Origin: Odoribacter sp. AF15-53
Lineage (GTDB): Bacteria; Bacteroidota; Bacteroidia; Bacteroidales; Marinifilaceae
Direction: 5' to 3'
Assembly (NCBI RefSeq): GCF_003479425.1
Contig: NZ_QUHC01000003.1
Coordinates: 372,001-436,000, forward strand
DNA: 64,000 nt
Below are positions 26,000 to 35,564 of the stretch, piece by piece (positions within the stretch are counted from its first letter, which is position 1; each line of letters opens with the position of its first letter). The position numbers and the translations under genes were made by a program. A model generated the notes under the pieces. That model did not search any database. It had not been told where the DNA came from and saw nothing but the letters and a program-made list of their open reading frames with translations.

Positions 26000-28900
26000 A
26001 TGAAATGTAGTTGGATTTTCGCTCAATGGGAGCTTAAAAAATCGAAAATTCTAAAGATTATGAAATTATTCTCGATTTTTATGTTTGCTTTTATGTGTTA
26101 TGCGACAGCAAACACGTATTCGCAAAAACAAATTGTGTCTTTGAATTTGCATCGTGCAGACGTGAATTCCTTATTCAAAGAAATTCGTAAACAGACAGGG
26201 TTACGTTTCGTTTACAATGAAGAACACGTGGCGAAATTGTCTCGTTTTGATATGAAGGTGGAGAAGTGTACGGTACAGGAGGTGCTGAACAAGGTATTTA
26301 AAAACACGTCTTTGCAATATTTTTTTGAAGATGACGTTATTTTTATCGTTCTTCAGAAGCCTACCGTGCAGGCTGATTCCGTGAAATCGGAGGTCGTGAA
26401 GGGTATTGTTGTGGACGAGAAAGGAACGGTCCTTCCGGGGGTAACCATTCAGATAAAAGGTACATCTCTGGGGGTATCAACGAATGTAAACGGGGCTTTC
26501 CAGATCACCGTGCTACAGGATACCGTCACTTTGGTATTTTCTTTTATCGGTATGGAGACAACAAGCGTGAAATTGCAAAAATTGAAGGCGGGGGAGGTGC
26601 GGAAGGAATTGAAGGTCGTGATGAAAGAGCAAGAAATAACTTTGGAGGATGTGGTGATAACGGGATACGCCAACGTGAAGAAAACGAGTTTTACCGGTAG
26701 TGCAACTTCTGTTACAAGAGAGGAGTTGAAGAAGGTTACTTCGGGTAATATTATTAGTGCCTTGCAAGTTTTTGATCCTTCTTTACGAATGATCAAGAAT
26801 AATTTGATGGGGTCCGATCCGAATACCTTACCCGAGTTTTACGTGCGGGGACGTTCTGGAATAGAGAGCGTGAAGCAATTGGATAAAATCAATGCCACGA
26901 CAGATGATATTTCACAATATGCTTTGACAAATAATCCGAATACGCCGATTTTTATTATGGATGGTTACGAGGTTTCCGTCGAGAAGGTGTACGACTTGGA
27001 TTTGAACCGGGTGGAGAGCGTGACGATCCTGAAAGATGCGGCGGCAACGGCAGTGTACGGTAGCCGGGCTTCCAACGGGGTTGTCGTGATTGAAACGGTG
27101 GCGCCGTCACCCGGGCGGTTGCGGATGGCTTATTATTTTACGGGATCGGTAACGGCTCCAGATCTTTCAGATTATAATTTGATGAATGCACGGGAGAAAT
27201 TGGAGGCCGAGCTGGCCGCCGGGTTATTGGATGCCGAGAGCCCAAACGGTACGAGTGGTACGAATGATTATTTTCAGCGTTTAAGCGATTACCGGAACAA
27301 ATACCGGAATGTAGCTATGGGAATCGACACGTATTGGATGTCGCAGCCTTTGCAGACGCAATTTAATCACAAGCATAGTTTGTATATAGACGGTGGGGCT
27401 GAATCCGTGCGTTTCGGGTTGGGATTGAATTATAGCGGGCAGAATGGTGTGATGAAGGAATCCTATCGCCGGACTTATGGGGGAGACTTTAAGGTGGATT
27501 ACCGGCTAAAAGGGTTTCAGTTGAATAATCAGGTAATATTCAGTATGATGAAGGCACAAAATTCACCCTACGGGAGTTTTTCCGATTACACGACAAGACA
27601 ACCTTATTACACGCCCAAGGATATGGAAACCGGGGAATATTCCCCGACAATCGAAGGCGGTTGGGGATCGTCGGGAGCGAAACCAAATCCTTTATTTGAA
27701 GCGACATTAGGTAATTTCGACAAAAGTGATTATCGTGAATTTACGAATAATCTGACGATGAATGCGTACTTTACCCGGGGGCTTCAGCTTAAAGCCCAAT
27801 TGGCATTAAAGTACAAGGAAAGTGGCACGGAAAAATTTTTAGATCCCAATTCTTCGAAATATGCTCTTCAAACAATATCTCCTTTTCAGAAGGGTGAGTT
27901 GACGAAAACTAGGCAGGAAGCGTTCAGTTGGAACACGAATGTGCTGTTGATATACAACAACACGATCGGAAACCATAATTTGAATCTTTCTTTAGGATTG
28001 AATATTACGGAGGACAGATCGACTTACGAGTTATCTTCGTTCCGGGGATTCCCGTCGGCCCAATTGCATGATCAAAAGTACGCCAAAGAAATTATCAATA
28101 ATCCGTCCGTTTCGGACAGTCATTCCCGGTTGATAGGTACATTCCTTTTTGCGAATTATACTTGGAAAGATATTTATCTGATGGATGTTTCCATGCGTTT
28201 TGATGGTTCTTCACAGTTCGGATCTGATCAACGTTGGGCTACTTTCTGGTCTTACGGTGCAGGAATCAATTTGCACAAGTATGCCTTTCTAAAACCCATT
28301 ACCTGGTTGAACACGGCTAAGATCAAAGGAAATTACGGGCAGACTGGTAAAGTGACTTTTCCACCTTATGCGGCGAATCATACCTACCAGTTGATGCTTG
28401 ACAGTTGGCACCCGACGGGTATTGGCGGCAAGTTGTCCTATATGGGAAACAGTCATTTGAAGTGGGAGAAAACCAACACGTTGAATCTTGGTATTGAATT
28501 GAGTTTCTTTAGTCGTTTGAGCGTGAATTTCTCGTGGTATGACAAACGAACGGTGGATTTGATCACGGATGTGACAATTCCTTCTTCCACCGGGTTCACG
28601 GCCTATAAGGAAAACATGGGAGAGGTGTTGAATCGGGGATACGAATTTGATGTAAATTATGCCGTTTGCCGCAGTAAGGATTTTGATGTTAACCTGTTTG
28701 TTCGCGGGGCACATAACAAAAACGAGATATTGAAAATCTCGGATGCCTTAAAGGCATACAATGATGCGGTAGATGATTTTTTTAATACCTATCTGAACAA
28801 GCCTGAGGGTGGCTATTCCACACCGATCATGAAATACGAAGAGGGTGGATCCCTGACCTCGCTTTTCGGGATGAAATCATTGGGTATCGCACCGGCGAAC

Positions 28901-29440
28901 GGGGAAGAATTATTCATGAACCGGGATGGAAGTGTCACTTACGAGTGGAATTCGGCCGAGCAAATAATTCTTGGAAACACGGAACCGGATTTACAGGGAT
29001 CTTTTGGTTGTAACGTGCGTTGGAAAGGATTTACTCTTTACACATCTTTCCTTTTCGAATACGGTGGGGAGTCTTATAATCAGACGTTAGTGAACAACGT
29101 GGAAAACGTGAATTTGTGGCAACAAAACGCCGATCGTCGAGTGATGACCATGCGTTGGCAGAAACCCGGTGACGTGACAAAATTGAAATCTATCAAAGAT
29201 CGTTACAAGGTGACGAATCCGACCTCTCGTTTCGTGCAGAAAAACAATAATATAACGTTTAATTCTTTATCCTTGGGTTATGATGTAAATCCCAATTGGG
29301 TTAAGAAAATAGGGCTAAATATGCTGAAGGCTCAGTTTAGTATGAATGACGTGGCAACGTTTTCTACGGTTAAGCAGGAGCGGGGTTTGAGTTATCCTTT
29401 TGCCAGAACTTTTAATTTTAGTTTAAGTGCAAGTTTTTAA
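26000..29440 (+). CDS. SusC/RagA TonB-dependent transporter with STN domain (locus B)
   Basis: 1146 residues. A long N-terminal signal region (M-F-A-F-M-C-Y-A-T-A-N-T-Y-S-Q) is followed by an STN domain (about 48-115), then a carboxypeptidase-regulatory-like domain (about 132-215, V-L-P-G-V-T-I-Q-I-K-G-T), then the TonB plug (about 225-360, V-V-I-T-G-Y and S-R-A-S-N-G-V-V-V-I-E-T) and a 22-strand barrel ending in Phe. The STN domain is the signalling part that contacts FecR, so this transporter also controls its own operon. A TTAAACTT-A-rich leader precedes the ATG, as in locus D. The imported ligand is unknown. Confidence 0.95.
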   Translation: MKCSWIFAQWELKKSKILKIMKLFSIFMFAFMCYATANTYSQKQIVSLNLHRADVNSLFKEIRKQTGLRFVYNEEHVAKLSRFDMKVEKCTVQEVLNKVFKNTSLQYFFEDDVIFIVLQKPTVQADSVKSEVVKGIVVDEKGTVLPGVTIQIKGTSLGVSTNVNGAFQITVLQDTVTLVFSFIGMETTSVKLQKLKAGEVRKELKVVMKEQEITLEDVVITGYANVKKTSFTGSATSVTREELKKVTSGNIISALQVFDPSLRMIKNNLMGSDPNTLPEFYVRGRSGIESVKQLDKINATTDDISQYALTNNPNTPIFIMDGYEVSVEKVYDLDLNRVESVTILKDAAATAVYGSRASNGVVVIETVAPSPGRLRMAYYFTGSVTAPDLSDYNLMNAREKLEAELAAGLLDAESPNGTSGTNDYFQRLSDYRNKYRNVAMGIDTYWMSQPLQTQFNHKHSLYIDGGAESVRFGLGLNYSGQNGVMKESYRRTYGGDFKVDYRLKGFQLNNQVIFSMMKAQNSPYGSFSDYTTRQPYYTPKDMETGEYSPTIEGGWGSSGAKPNPLFEATLGNFDKSDYREFTNNLTMNAYFTRGLQLKAQLALKYKESGTEKFLDPNSSKYALQTISPFQKGELTKTRQEAFSWNTNVLLIYNNTIGNHNLNLSLGLNITEDRSTYELSSFRGFPSAQLHDQKYAKEIINNPSVSDSHSRLIGTFLFANYTWKDIYLMDVSMRFDGSSQFGSDQRWATFWSYGAGINLHKYAFLKPITWLNTAKIKGNYGQTGKVTFPPYAANHTYQLMLDSWHPTGIGGKLSYMGNSHLKWEKTNTLNLGIELSFFSRLSVNFSWYDKRTVDLITDVTIPSSTGFTAYKENMGEVLNRGYEFDVNYAVCRSKDFDVNLFVRGAHNKNEILKISDALKAYNDAVDDFFNTYLNKPEGGYSTPIMKYEEGGSLTSLFGMKSLGIAPANGEELFMNRDGSVTYEWNSAEQIILGNTEPDLQGSFGCNVRWKGFTLYTSFLFEYGGESYNQTLVNNVENVNLWQQNADRRVMTMRWQKPGDVTKLKSIKDRYKVTNPTSRFVQKNNNITFNSLSLGYDVNPNWVKKIGLNMLKAQFSMNDVATFSTVKQERGLSYPFARTFNFSLSASF

Positions 29441-29451
29441 ACCAACAAATT

Positions 29452-30948
29452 ATGAGAAAGATATTGAATAAGATAATCATGTTTGCGGTCTGTGCCGTGT
29501 TACTGTCTTGTAACGACTGGTTGGACGTGGATTCCAGTACAAACGTGAAAGGTGAAGAGTTATTTAGCAAACCCGACGGGTTCTACACGGCCGTGAATGG
29601 TGTCTATCGTTTGCTGGGAGATGTTTCGTTGTACGGGGAGAGCCTGACTTGGGGACTTGCCAGTGTTATCGGAAACAATTATGACGAGAGTAAATTGCCG
29701 GAGAAGTATGCAAATTTGTCTAATTACGCTTATGACAAGAATAACAATAAAGCGTTGATTGATCCGGTGTGGGAGTCCGGGTATTCCGTGATTGCGAATT
29801 GTAATTATATTATCGAAAATATCGAGGGACGCGATTCATCGTTCTTTCCATTGAAGCAAATAGAGAAAGATATGATCCTCGGGGAGATGCTCGGGGTTCG
29901 GGCCATGATGCATTTTGATTTGTTGCGGCTTTTTGCTCCGGCACCGGCAACACATCCTTCCGGGGCGTGGATGCCTTACGTGACGACTTATCCTTGTCAT
30001 TCGACAAAACACTTGACGGTGGATGAGATGTTGGAGTGCATTATCCGAGATTTGGAACAGGCTAAAAAGTTGGTGGCCGCTCACGATACGTCAACGTTGG
30101 ATAAATATTCTGCGAGTATGCAAACGGTGAATTTGCGTTTTTACGCAACTTCTACGTTAACAGCCGGAGGAAATTTCTTTGGCATGCGCGGGGTGAGAAT
30201 GAACTATTGTGCGGTGTCGGGGATCCTTGCCCGTGCATACCAGTATCGAAACGCACCGGGTGATGGTGAGAAGGCTTACCGGAGTGCGTTGGATATGTAT
30301 CATTTCAAGAAGGATCGTACTTGGTTCAAATGGACGGACTGGTATACGATGGAATACGGAAATAAGTATATCAAGATGTGGGATGATATTTTGTTTGCCG
30401 GATATAATGCTAAGTTGTATGATATCTGTGCCGCAACGAGAAATATGGGTAACTATTTTTGTTACAAAAATTACAAGGGAAGTAAAGATCTTTTCGGAGA
30501 TGAATTGAGCGATTTTCGATATAAAAAATTTATTGCCGCGGATGGAAGTTCGACTCGTTGGGAAAAGAATCCGGATAAATCGGATGCAACGATAGAGAAG
30601 AATCAGGGACCGTTGGCACCCGTGATACGGATGAGCGAGGTGTACTACATTATGTGCGAGTACTTGGCTGGAACAGAGAATGAAGCGGATTTGAAACAGG
30701 CAAAGGTGTTTTTGAAAGAGTTGAAAACGGCTCGCGGGTCTACAACGGCTCTTGATAATTTGACCGCGAAGGATTTCCTCGAAGTGTTGTACAATGACAT
30801 GACCCGGGAGTTTATGTCCGAGGGACAGACGTTCTTCTTGTACAAACGTTTGAACCGTCCGATTTACAACGGAGAACAACTGAAAGACATGAGTCGTCGG
30901 TGGGTACTACCGAGACCTTATAGTGAAGATGCTTATTCGAATCTTTAA
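29452..30948 (+). CDS. RagB/SusD-family surface lipoprotein (locus B)
   Basis: 498 residues with a lipobox at V-L-L-S-C followed by N-D-W-L-D-V-D, the standard SusD start. The SusD helices appear in E-G-L-F-like and M-H-F-D-L-L-R-L-F-A-P motifs near residue 155, and the C-terminus holds P-V-I-R-M-S-E-V-Y-Y-I-M-C-E and E-F-M-S-E-G-Q-T-F-F-L-Y-K-R-L. It forms the lid of the SusC barrel and binds the ligand at the cell surface. It starts 11 bp after susC. SusD is longer here than in loci C and D, mainly in the middle, perhaps reflecting a different ligand. Confidence 0.95.
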   Translation: MRKILNKIIMFAVCAVLLSCNDWLDVDSSTNVKGEELFSKPDGFYTAVNGVYRLLGDVSLYGESLTWGLASVIGNNYDESKLPEKYANLSNYAYDKNNNKALIDPVWESGYSVIANCNYIIENIEGRDSSFFPLKQIEKDMILGEMLGVRAMMHFDLLRLFAPAPATHPSGAWMPYVTTYPCHSTKHLTVDEMLECIIRDLEQAKKLVAAHDTSTLDKYSASMQTVNLRFYATSTLTAGGNFFGMRGVRMNYCAVSGILARAYQYRNAPGDGEKAYRSALDMYHFKKDRTWFKWTDWYTMEYGNKYIKMWDDILFAGYNAKLYDICAATRNMGNYFCYKNYKGSKDLFGDELSDFRYKKFIAADGSSTRWEKNPDKSDATIEKNQGPLAPVIRMSEVYYIMCEYLAGTENEADLKQAKVFLKELKTARGSTTALDNLTAKDFLEVLYNDMTREFMSEGQTFFLYKRLNRPIYNGEQLKDMSRRWVLPRPYSEDAYSNL

Positions 30949-30959
30949 AACTGATTGTT

Positions 30960-31640
30960 ATGAAAAGAATATTCTTATATGTATTGAGTTATTGTTTCTT
31001 GCTGGCAGCTTGCGAGAAAGATGATATAAAGACGTACGTCGGGGGGGATTATATTCAGTTCGCCGAGTCGTACGTGGATTCAACTACGGTGTCGTTTGCT
31101 TATTACCCGGGCGAAAAGGTTTTGCAGGTGCCCGTGGTGATGAATATGTCCTCGTTTGCGTCGACGCTGGAGCGGGATTACAAAATTGTTGCGGATTCGA
31201 AGCTTTCGACGGCTAAGGAGGGTGTGCATTTTGATCTTCCGGAAAGAACCTTTTTCAAAAAGGGCACCATTGCCGACACGGCTTATATTACGCTTTATTT
31301 GACGGATGATATGCAGACAAATTCCTATCGTTTGGTGTTGCGGGTTGTAGAGAATGATAATTTTAAGGTAGGACAAGCGGAGAAAATTGTTAAAATCTTC
31401 TGGATGCATAACCAGCTGTCCAAACCAGCGTGGTGGGATGGAGTAGAGAAGGCGTATTTGGGTAAATATTCCCGGAAAAAATACGAACTTTTGATTCAGG
31501 AGGCCAAGGTTAGTGATTTGAGTAGTGCTTCCGACAGTGAGAAACGGGCTGCCGCTTTGGCATTGTATTATTACTTGCAAAGGAATCCCACGTGGGACAC
31601 GGAAAATGAAATGCAAATGTCTGTACCTGTGAAAATATAA
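30960..31640 (+). CDS. DUF4843-like lipoprotein (locus B)
   Basis: 226 residues, with a lipobox at L-L-A-A-C-E-K-D-D. The beta-rich body includes the K-P-A-W-W-D-G motif and Y-L-G-K-Y-S just after, matching the motif in locus A. Near the end the residues become helical and short. Function unknown; it is a constant third subunit of these SusCD loci, most likely on the cell surface. It starts 11 bp after susD and ends 12 bp before the PKD-like gene. Confidence 0.82.
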   Translation: MKRIFLYVLSYCFLLAACEKDDIKTYVGGDYIQFAESYVDSTTVSFAYYPGEKVLQVPVVMNMSSFASTLERDYKIVADSKLSTAKEGVHFDLPERTFFKKGTIADTAYITLYLTDDMQTNSYRLVLRVVENDNFKVGQAEKIVKIFWMHNQLSKPAWWDGVEKAYLGKYSRKKYELLIQEAKVSDLSSASDSEKRAAALALYYYLQRNPTWDTENEMQMSVPVKI

Positions 31641-31652
31641 TTAGAGAGAGTT

Positions 31653-33203
31653 ATGAAAACAAAGATATTATTTTGCGTGATAGCATGCTTGATGTTGTTA
31701 GGAGCTTGCTACGAGGATAAGGGACATTATGATTATGATACCCCGAATGATGTTAAGGTTGATTGGGGTAGTGTATGGAATCCTACCGCTTACGTGGGGG
31801 AAGAGTTTCGTTTGCAGCCGGAGAAACTGACATGGACTCGACCGCAGGATTCAACGAATTTTAAATTCTGGTGGGAATTGACCAACAAGCTGGATGCCAA
31901 TGGCAATGTGATCGTCTTGGGCACGGGGCGGGAATTGGTTTTTACCCCGACTGAAGCAGTACGTACGCTTGTGCAATTGTGTGCTCAGGACACGACGAAC
32001 GGAATCATCACGCAATTGGGTTTTGCTTTTAACGTGAAATCTCCTTACGAGAAGGGCTGGATGATCCTGAGTGATGAAAACGGGCAGTCCGTGCTCTCTT
32101 ATATCCGCCCGGAATATAAAAAGGAGAATGAGGAGGAGAAGCGGGTGTATGTCCCGTATCTGGATTTCTTCAAGGGACGGCAAACCTTGGGTACGGGGCC
32201 CGTGAAGCTGAGAACACTTTACAATTCCTCTTCTCTTTTGTTGGTTATTCAGGAGAGTGGGGCCGTCTGGTTGAATGGGAATTCTCTTGATAAGGAGGTA
32301 TTCCTGAAAGATGAATTTGTCGGCAGTGGCGTGACGGGCTTGAAGGTGAAGGATTTCGCACAAAGAAATTATGCCGGGTTAGTGCTGGACGAGAGCGGAA
32401 AAATCTATACGCGGGTTACCTCGAACGGATCGAGTACTCCTTTCTATTCGACCGAATTTGTGAATTTCCCGTCGGAATACGAGGGTGAGGTTATAGAAAT
32501 CGATCGGTTGTTACAAGTGGAATCCACTCAGTACACGGCCATGTATGACAAGAAGAAAAATCGTATATTATGGATTAATACCGATTTTTATAAACCCGGC
32601 CGGATTATGAAAACAGAAAAAATAGAGTTGGATGGATTTCTGGATTTGAACGATATGGGCGATGCCCGGTTGATTTATTGTGCCGGATATAAAGAGGTAT
32701 ATCCTAATGCGGATATGGTTCTATTGTATGAAAAGGACGGGAAGATTTATTTCCAAAAGTGGCGGGCTACTTACAACAATCGTGAAGATCCGTTATATAC
32801 CACGATAAAAGATGGCTCGGTGATAGAATTTTCCGGGGCGCAGTATATCACGGAAAATACACTTTTCTATCAATTGCGTATTCGTGATTACTTGTTCTTT
32901 GCCGAGAGTGGGGCCATTTATTATTATGATTTAATGACGAAAAAGACAACTCTTTTTTATGACAACTTTCCGGCGGGAACCCGTATCATTGATTTCTCGT
33001 CTAATCCACAGGAATCGGAGTTGGGTGTGGTGGTGGAAACACCTTCTGGTTCCAAGTTTATGACCTTTGATATAACAACAACCGGGTTGATAGAACGGAA
33101 CCCTCCTATTTGGGAGACGAATATTCCCGGCAGGGTATTGGATTTGGAATATAAATATATTTCAGAGACTGATTTTGCTAATAGATCCCGTTATGCAGAT
33201 TAA
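31653..33203 (+). CDS. PKD-like family surface lipoprotein (locus B)
   Basis: 516 residues with a lipobox at L-L-G-A-C, followed by Y-E-D-K-G-H-Y-D-Y, the family tag. The first about 150 residues form the PKD-like region, with W-W-E-L-T-N near residue 70, and the remainder has a repeated hydrophobic/aromatic pattern that could be a beta-propeller. A G-W-M-I-L-S-D-E-N-G-Q-S motif begins the second part and matches G-W-M-V-L-C-E-E-A in locus A. Unknown function; it probably captures the ligand with SusD. Last gene of locus B, followed by a strong terminator, so locus B lacks thioredoxin genes. Confidence 0.82.
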   Translation: MKTKILFCVIACLMLLGACYEDKGHYDYDTPNDVKVDWGSVWNPTAYVGEEFRLQPEKLTWTRPQDSTNFKFWWELTNKLDANGNVIVLGTGRELVFTPTEAVRTLVQLCAQDTTNGIITQLGFAFNVKSPYEKGWMILSDENGQSVLSYIRPEYKKENEEEKRVYVPYLDFFKGRQTLGTGPVKLRTLYNSSSLLLVIQESGAVWLNGNSLDKEVFLKDEFVGSGVTGLKVKDFAQRNYAGLVLDESGKIYTRVTSNGSSTPFYSTEFVNFPSEYEGEVIEIDRLLQVESTQYTAMYDKKKNRILWINTDFYKPGRIMKTEKIELDGFLDLNDMGDARLIYCAGYKEVYPNADMVLLYEKDGKIYFQKWRATYNNREDPLYTTIKDGSVIEFSGAQYITENTLFYQLRIRDYLFFAESGAIYYYDLMTKKTTLFYDNFPAGTRIIDFSSNPQESELGVVVETPSGSKFMTFDITTTGLIERNPPIWETNIPGRVLDLEYKYISETDFANRSRYAD

Positions 33204-33239
33204 GGGGAAGGGATAAACGGGAAATAATGTTAATGCGAG

Positions 33240-33283
33240 ATGCGTCAGAAGTCCAAAACACTTTTGACGCATTTCTTTTTAGT
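33240..33283 (+). terminator. Terminator ending locus B
   Basis: ATGCGTCAGAAGT (33240-33252) pairs with ACTTTTGACGCAT (33260-33272), with one G-U pair, and TTCTTTTT follows. This sets the boundary between loci B and C. Confidence 0.88.
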
Positions 33284-33403
33284 TATTTTCTATGCCATGT
33301 TGCATTTCTATCTTTTGTAAATGAAAAAATAGCAATTCGATGTGTTGTGCGAGGTGTAATTTTGAAATTTTCTAATTCGTTCGTGATTTTCTTTGAATGT
33401 CGC

Positions 33404-33411
33404 TATATTTG
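33404..33411 (+). promoter_or_regulatory. -7 box of the locus C sigma gene
   Basis: TATATTTG is a perfect TAnnTTTG match, 25 bp before the start codon at 33436, leaving a short leader. This separate promoter shows that locus C can be switched on independently of locus B. Confidence 0.55.
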
Positions 33412-33435
33412 TATTCATTTTAATATAATGCATGA

Positions 33436-33984
33436 ATGTCAAATGCTGTATTTGTAGATGGGATATGTTTGTCGAATTCGAGAATATTTAAAGAGGTATA
33501 TGAAGAGTACTTTACCGCTTTAAAGTATTTCGCTATGCGTTATGTGAAAGACGAGGAGGTTGCATGTGATTTGTTACAGGATGTATTTATTAAGCTGTGG
33601 GAGAAAGGAGATCGGTTTGAGGACGAGATGCAGTTGAAAACTTATCTGTACCGGGTTGTTCGAAATCATTGCTTGACTTTTATTCGGGATGCTCAACGAA
33701 AAGAGAAACGAATGGAGGGCTTTAAGGTGGAGGAGACGGAAGAATCGTTTGTTCAGCAAATGATAGAGGCGGAGGTGTACGCTTTGATAAATGATATTTT
33801 TGAAGAGCTTCCGGATGCCTGCAGGAATGTTTACATGAAAAGTCTGGAAGGGAAAAGTCATAAGGAGATAGCCGAGGAGTTGAATATCGCTATCACGACA
33901 ATCAAGAAGCATAAGACGAATGCAAATAATTATCTGAGAGGGCGTTTGAAGAATCTGATGTGTTTTATGATGTACGTCGGATAA
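33436..33984 (+). CDS. ECF RNA polymerase sigma factor (locus C)
   Basis: 182 residues. Region 2 contains Y-F-T-A-L-K-Y-F-A-M-R-Y and L-L-Q-D-V-F-I-K-L-W-E-K-G-D; region 4 has H-K-E-I-A-E-E-L-N-I-A-I-T-T-I-K-K-H. Alignment by eye with the locus B factor is very close across its whole length, whereas the locus D factor is clearly more distant. The ATG at 33436 follows a -7 box at the right distance. It should recognise promoters of locus C; cross-talk with the locus B regulon is possible because the DNA-binding helices are so alike. Confidence 0.93.
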   Translation: MSNAVFVDGICLSNSRIFKEVYEEYFTALKYFAMRYVKDEEVACDLLQDVFIKLWEKGDRFEDEMQLKTYLYRVVRNHCLTFIRDAQRKEKRMEGFKVEETEESFVQQMIEAEVYALINDIFEELPDACRNVYMKSLEGKSHKEIAEELNIAITTIKKHKTNANNYLRGRLKNLMCFMMYVG

Positions 33985-34014
33985 TCTTATCTTTATTTTT
34001 TTGGAAAAAAAGTG

Positions 34015-34200
34015 CTTTTTGGAGTACTACCATTTTTACTTTTTGGAGTTCTTAATTAAAATCGAAATAAACGATCCTTTTTTGATCTCTTCAATTTGAA
34101 ATTTTTATCTGTATTTTTTATTAGACAAAATTCCATTATCAATTCATTCTTAACTCATTAGTTATTTTCTACAAATCAATATTCTTAACCTTATTAATTG
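34015..34200. repeat. Short direct repeats in the sigma-fecR gap of locus C
   Basis: CTTTTTGGAGT occurs at 34015-34025 and again at 34039-34049. ATCAAT-(2 bp)-ATTCTTAAC occurs at 34138-34154, and ATCAATATTCTTAAC at 34175-34189. The 247-bp gap is longer than the sigma-fecR gap of the other loci (112 and 76 bp). The repeats may be protein-binding sites or chance in AT-rich DNA. Confidence 0.4.
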
Positions 34201-34231
34201 ATCGTTTGTTGATATTAAGGATTGAGGAAAA

Positions 34232-35383
34232 ATGAATCGTAGAGAGATTGAAAATTTGGTAGTTAAGGCTCTTTTTAAAGAGATTTCGGATGAAGAGCAG
34301 CATCGTTTGGACGAATGGCTGGGAGCATCCGAAAGTAATCGAGCTTTGTTTGAACGATTGCATTCTGAAAATTATTTGAAAGGAGCTATTGGCGATCATA
34401 ACCGGAGATTACGGGAAGAGAGATGGCAAAGATTGAAGAAAGAGACTGTTCAAACGAAAGAACGAAGTCTTCGATCACTTTTGCCACGGGTGGCAGCCGT
34501 GTTAATTTTACCGTTGTTGGCGGGTGCAGTTATGTGGTATATGTCGAATGCCGGTAATCCGGGTTCGCAATTGGCCCAACGGGAGATTAAGGTTGGGGGA
34601 TCAAAGGCGGTTGTCACGTTGTCAACGGGAGAGCGAGTTTCTCTTTTCGGTGATACAACCCTGTGCGTGAATGATGGATTGGCCACGTTGGTGAACACGA
34701 AAGATACATTGAATTTCATGAAGAATAACGATATTGTTGTTGCAGATAATAGTTTTAATGTTATTCAGATTCCTCGGGGTGGCGAGTATATCGTGCGTTT
34801 GGAAGATGGTACGACCGTGTACTTGAATTCAGAATCGGAGTTGCGTGTTCCCGTGCATTTCGGGAAAGGCGAACGGGTGGTTTGGTTTACCGGAGAGGCT
34901 TATTTTAGCGTGAAACACGAGGATAACCGGAAATTTATCGTGAGAACGGATAAAGCGGATATCGCCGTATTGGGTACGGAGTTTGGGGTGAGAGTGTACA
35001 CGGAAGAGAAGGAGTTATTGACCACCTTAGTGAAAGGTTCCGTGGAAGTGAAAAGCGATAATGACGTGTATCGAATTGTTCCGGGCGAGCAGGCAAAAGT
35101 CGATCATGAGGGAAAGATTGTTGTGCGGGAAGTAAACGTGGATGAATTTGTTGCCTGGAAATCGGGACGTATCGTGTTCGTGAATGCCCGCTTGGAGGAT
35201 ATTATGAACGAATTGCAACGATGGTATGATTTTAATGTCTTTTATTCAACTCCAGAATTAAAAGATATACGTTTTACAATGGATATAATGAAGTATAAAG
35301 AGGTATCGGAAATTTTTGAATTGATGGAGAAGATTAAGAGAGTGTCATTTAGCGTGAACGGGAATACCGTGATACTAAAATAA
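34232..35383 (+). CDS. FecR-family anti-sigma factor (locus C)
   Basis: 383 residues. N-terminal sigma-binding helices (about 1-75), one membrane segment (about 82-100, A-A-V-L-I-L-P-L-L-A-G-A), FecR domain (about 170-270) with I-P-R-G-G-E-Y and G-E-A-Y-F-S-V, and C-terminal DUF4974 (about 300-383) with V-A-W-K-S-G-R-I-V-F. It controls the locus C sigma factor. In contrast to the sigma factors, this protein has diverged clearly from its locus B equivalent in the periplasmic part, as would be expected if it meets a different SusC. susC follows after a 181-bp gap with a stem-loop and a duplicated leader. Confidence 0.92.
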   Translation: MNRREIENLVVKALFKEISDEEQHRLDEWLGASESNRALFERLHSENYLKGAIGDHNRRLREERWQRLKKETVQTKERSLRSLLPRVAAVLILPLLAGAVMWYMSNAGNPGSQLAQREIKVGGSKAVVTLSTGERVSLFGDTTLCVNDGLATLVNTKDTLNFMKNNDIVVADNSFNVIQIPRGGEYIVRLEDGTTVYLNSESELRVPVHFGKGERVVWFTGEAYFSVKHEDNRKFIVRTDKADIAVLGTEFGVRVYTEEKELLTTLVKGSVEVKSDNDVYRIVPGEQAKVDHEGKIVVREVNVDEFVAWKSGRIVFVNARLEDIMNELQRWYDFNVFYSTPELKDIRFTMDIMKYKEVSEIFELMEKIKRVSFSVNGNTVILK

Positions 35384-35384
35384 A

Positions 35385-35411
35385 GAGAGCGGTACCGCAA
35401 ATACCACTCTC
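35385..35411 (+). promoter_or_regulatory. Stem-loop in the fecR-susC gap of locus C
   Basis: GAGAGCGGTA (35385-35394) pairs with TACCACTCTC (35402-35411) with one mismatch, just after the fecR stop codon. No T run follows, so it resembles an mRNA structure or processing site. Confidence 0.5.
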
Positions 35412-35431
35412 CTATATGCCTGATAACAGAC

Positions 35432-35553
35432 TAATGTAAAATCAAAGACAAAGTTATGGAAATAAATTAAAAGAAAAAAGGAAAAATTTAATCATTTCTG
35501 CCGCAAACAGAAAGACGAAAAAAGAAGAGAAAATAGATTAATGTAAAATCAAA
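35432..35553 (+). repeat. Duplicated susC leader sequence in locus C
   Basis: TAATGTAAAATCAAA occurs at 35432-35446 and again at 35539-35553. The second copy leads into the susC start codon at 35565. The first copy leads into an ATG followed by only three codons and a stop (M-E-I-N), so it looks like a relic or a decoy leader peptide. Confidence 0.55.
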
Positions 35554-35564
35554 CAAATTACTTT

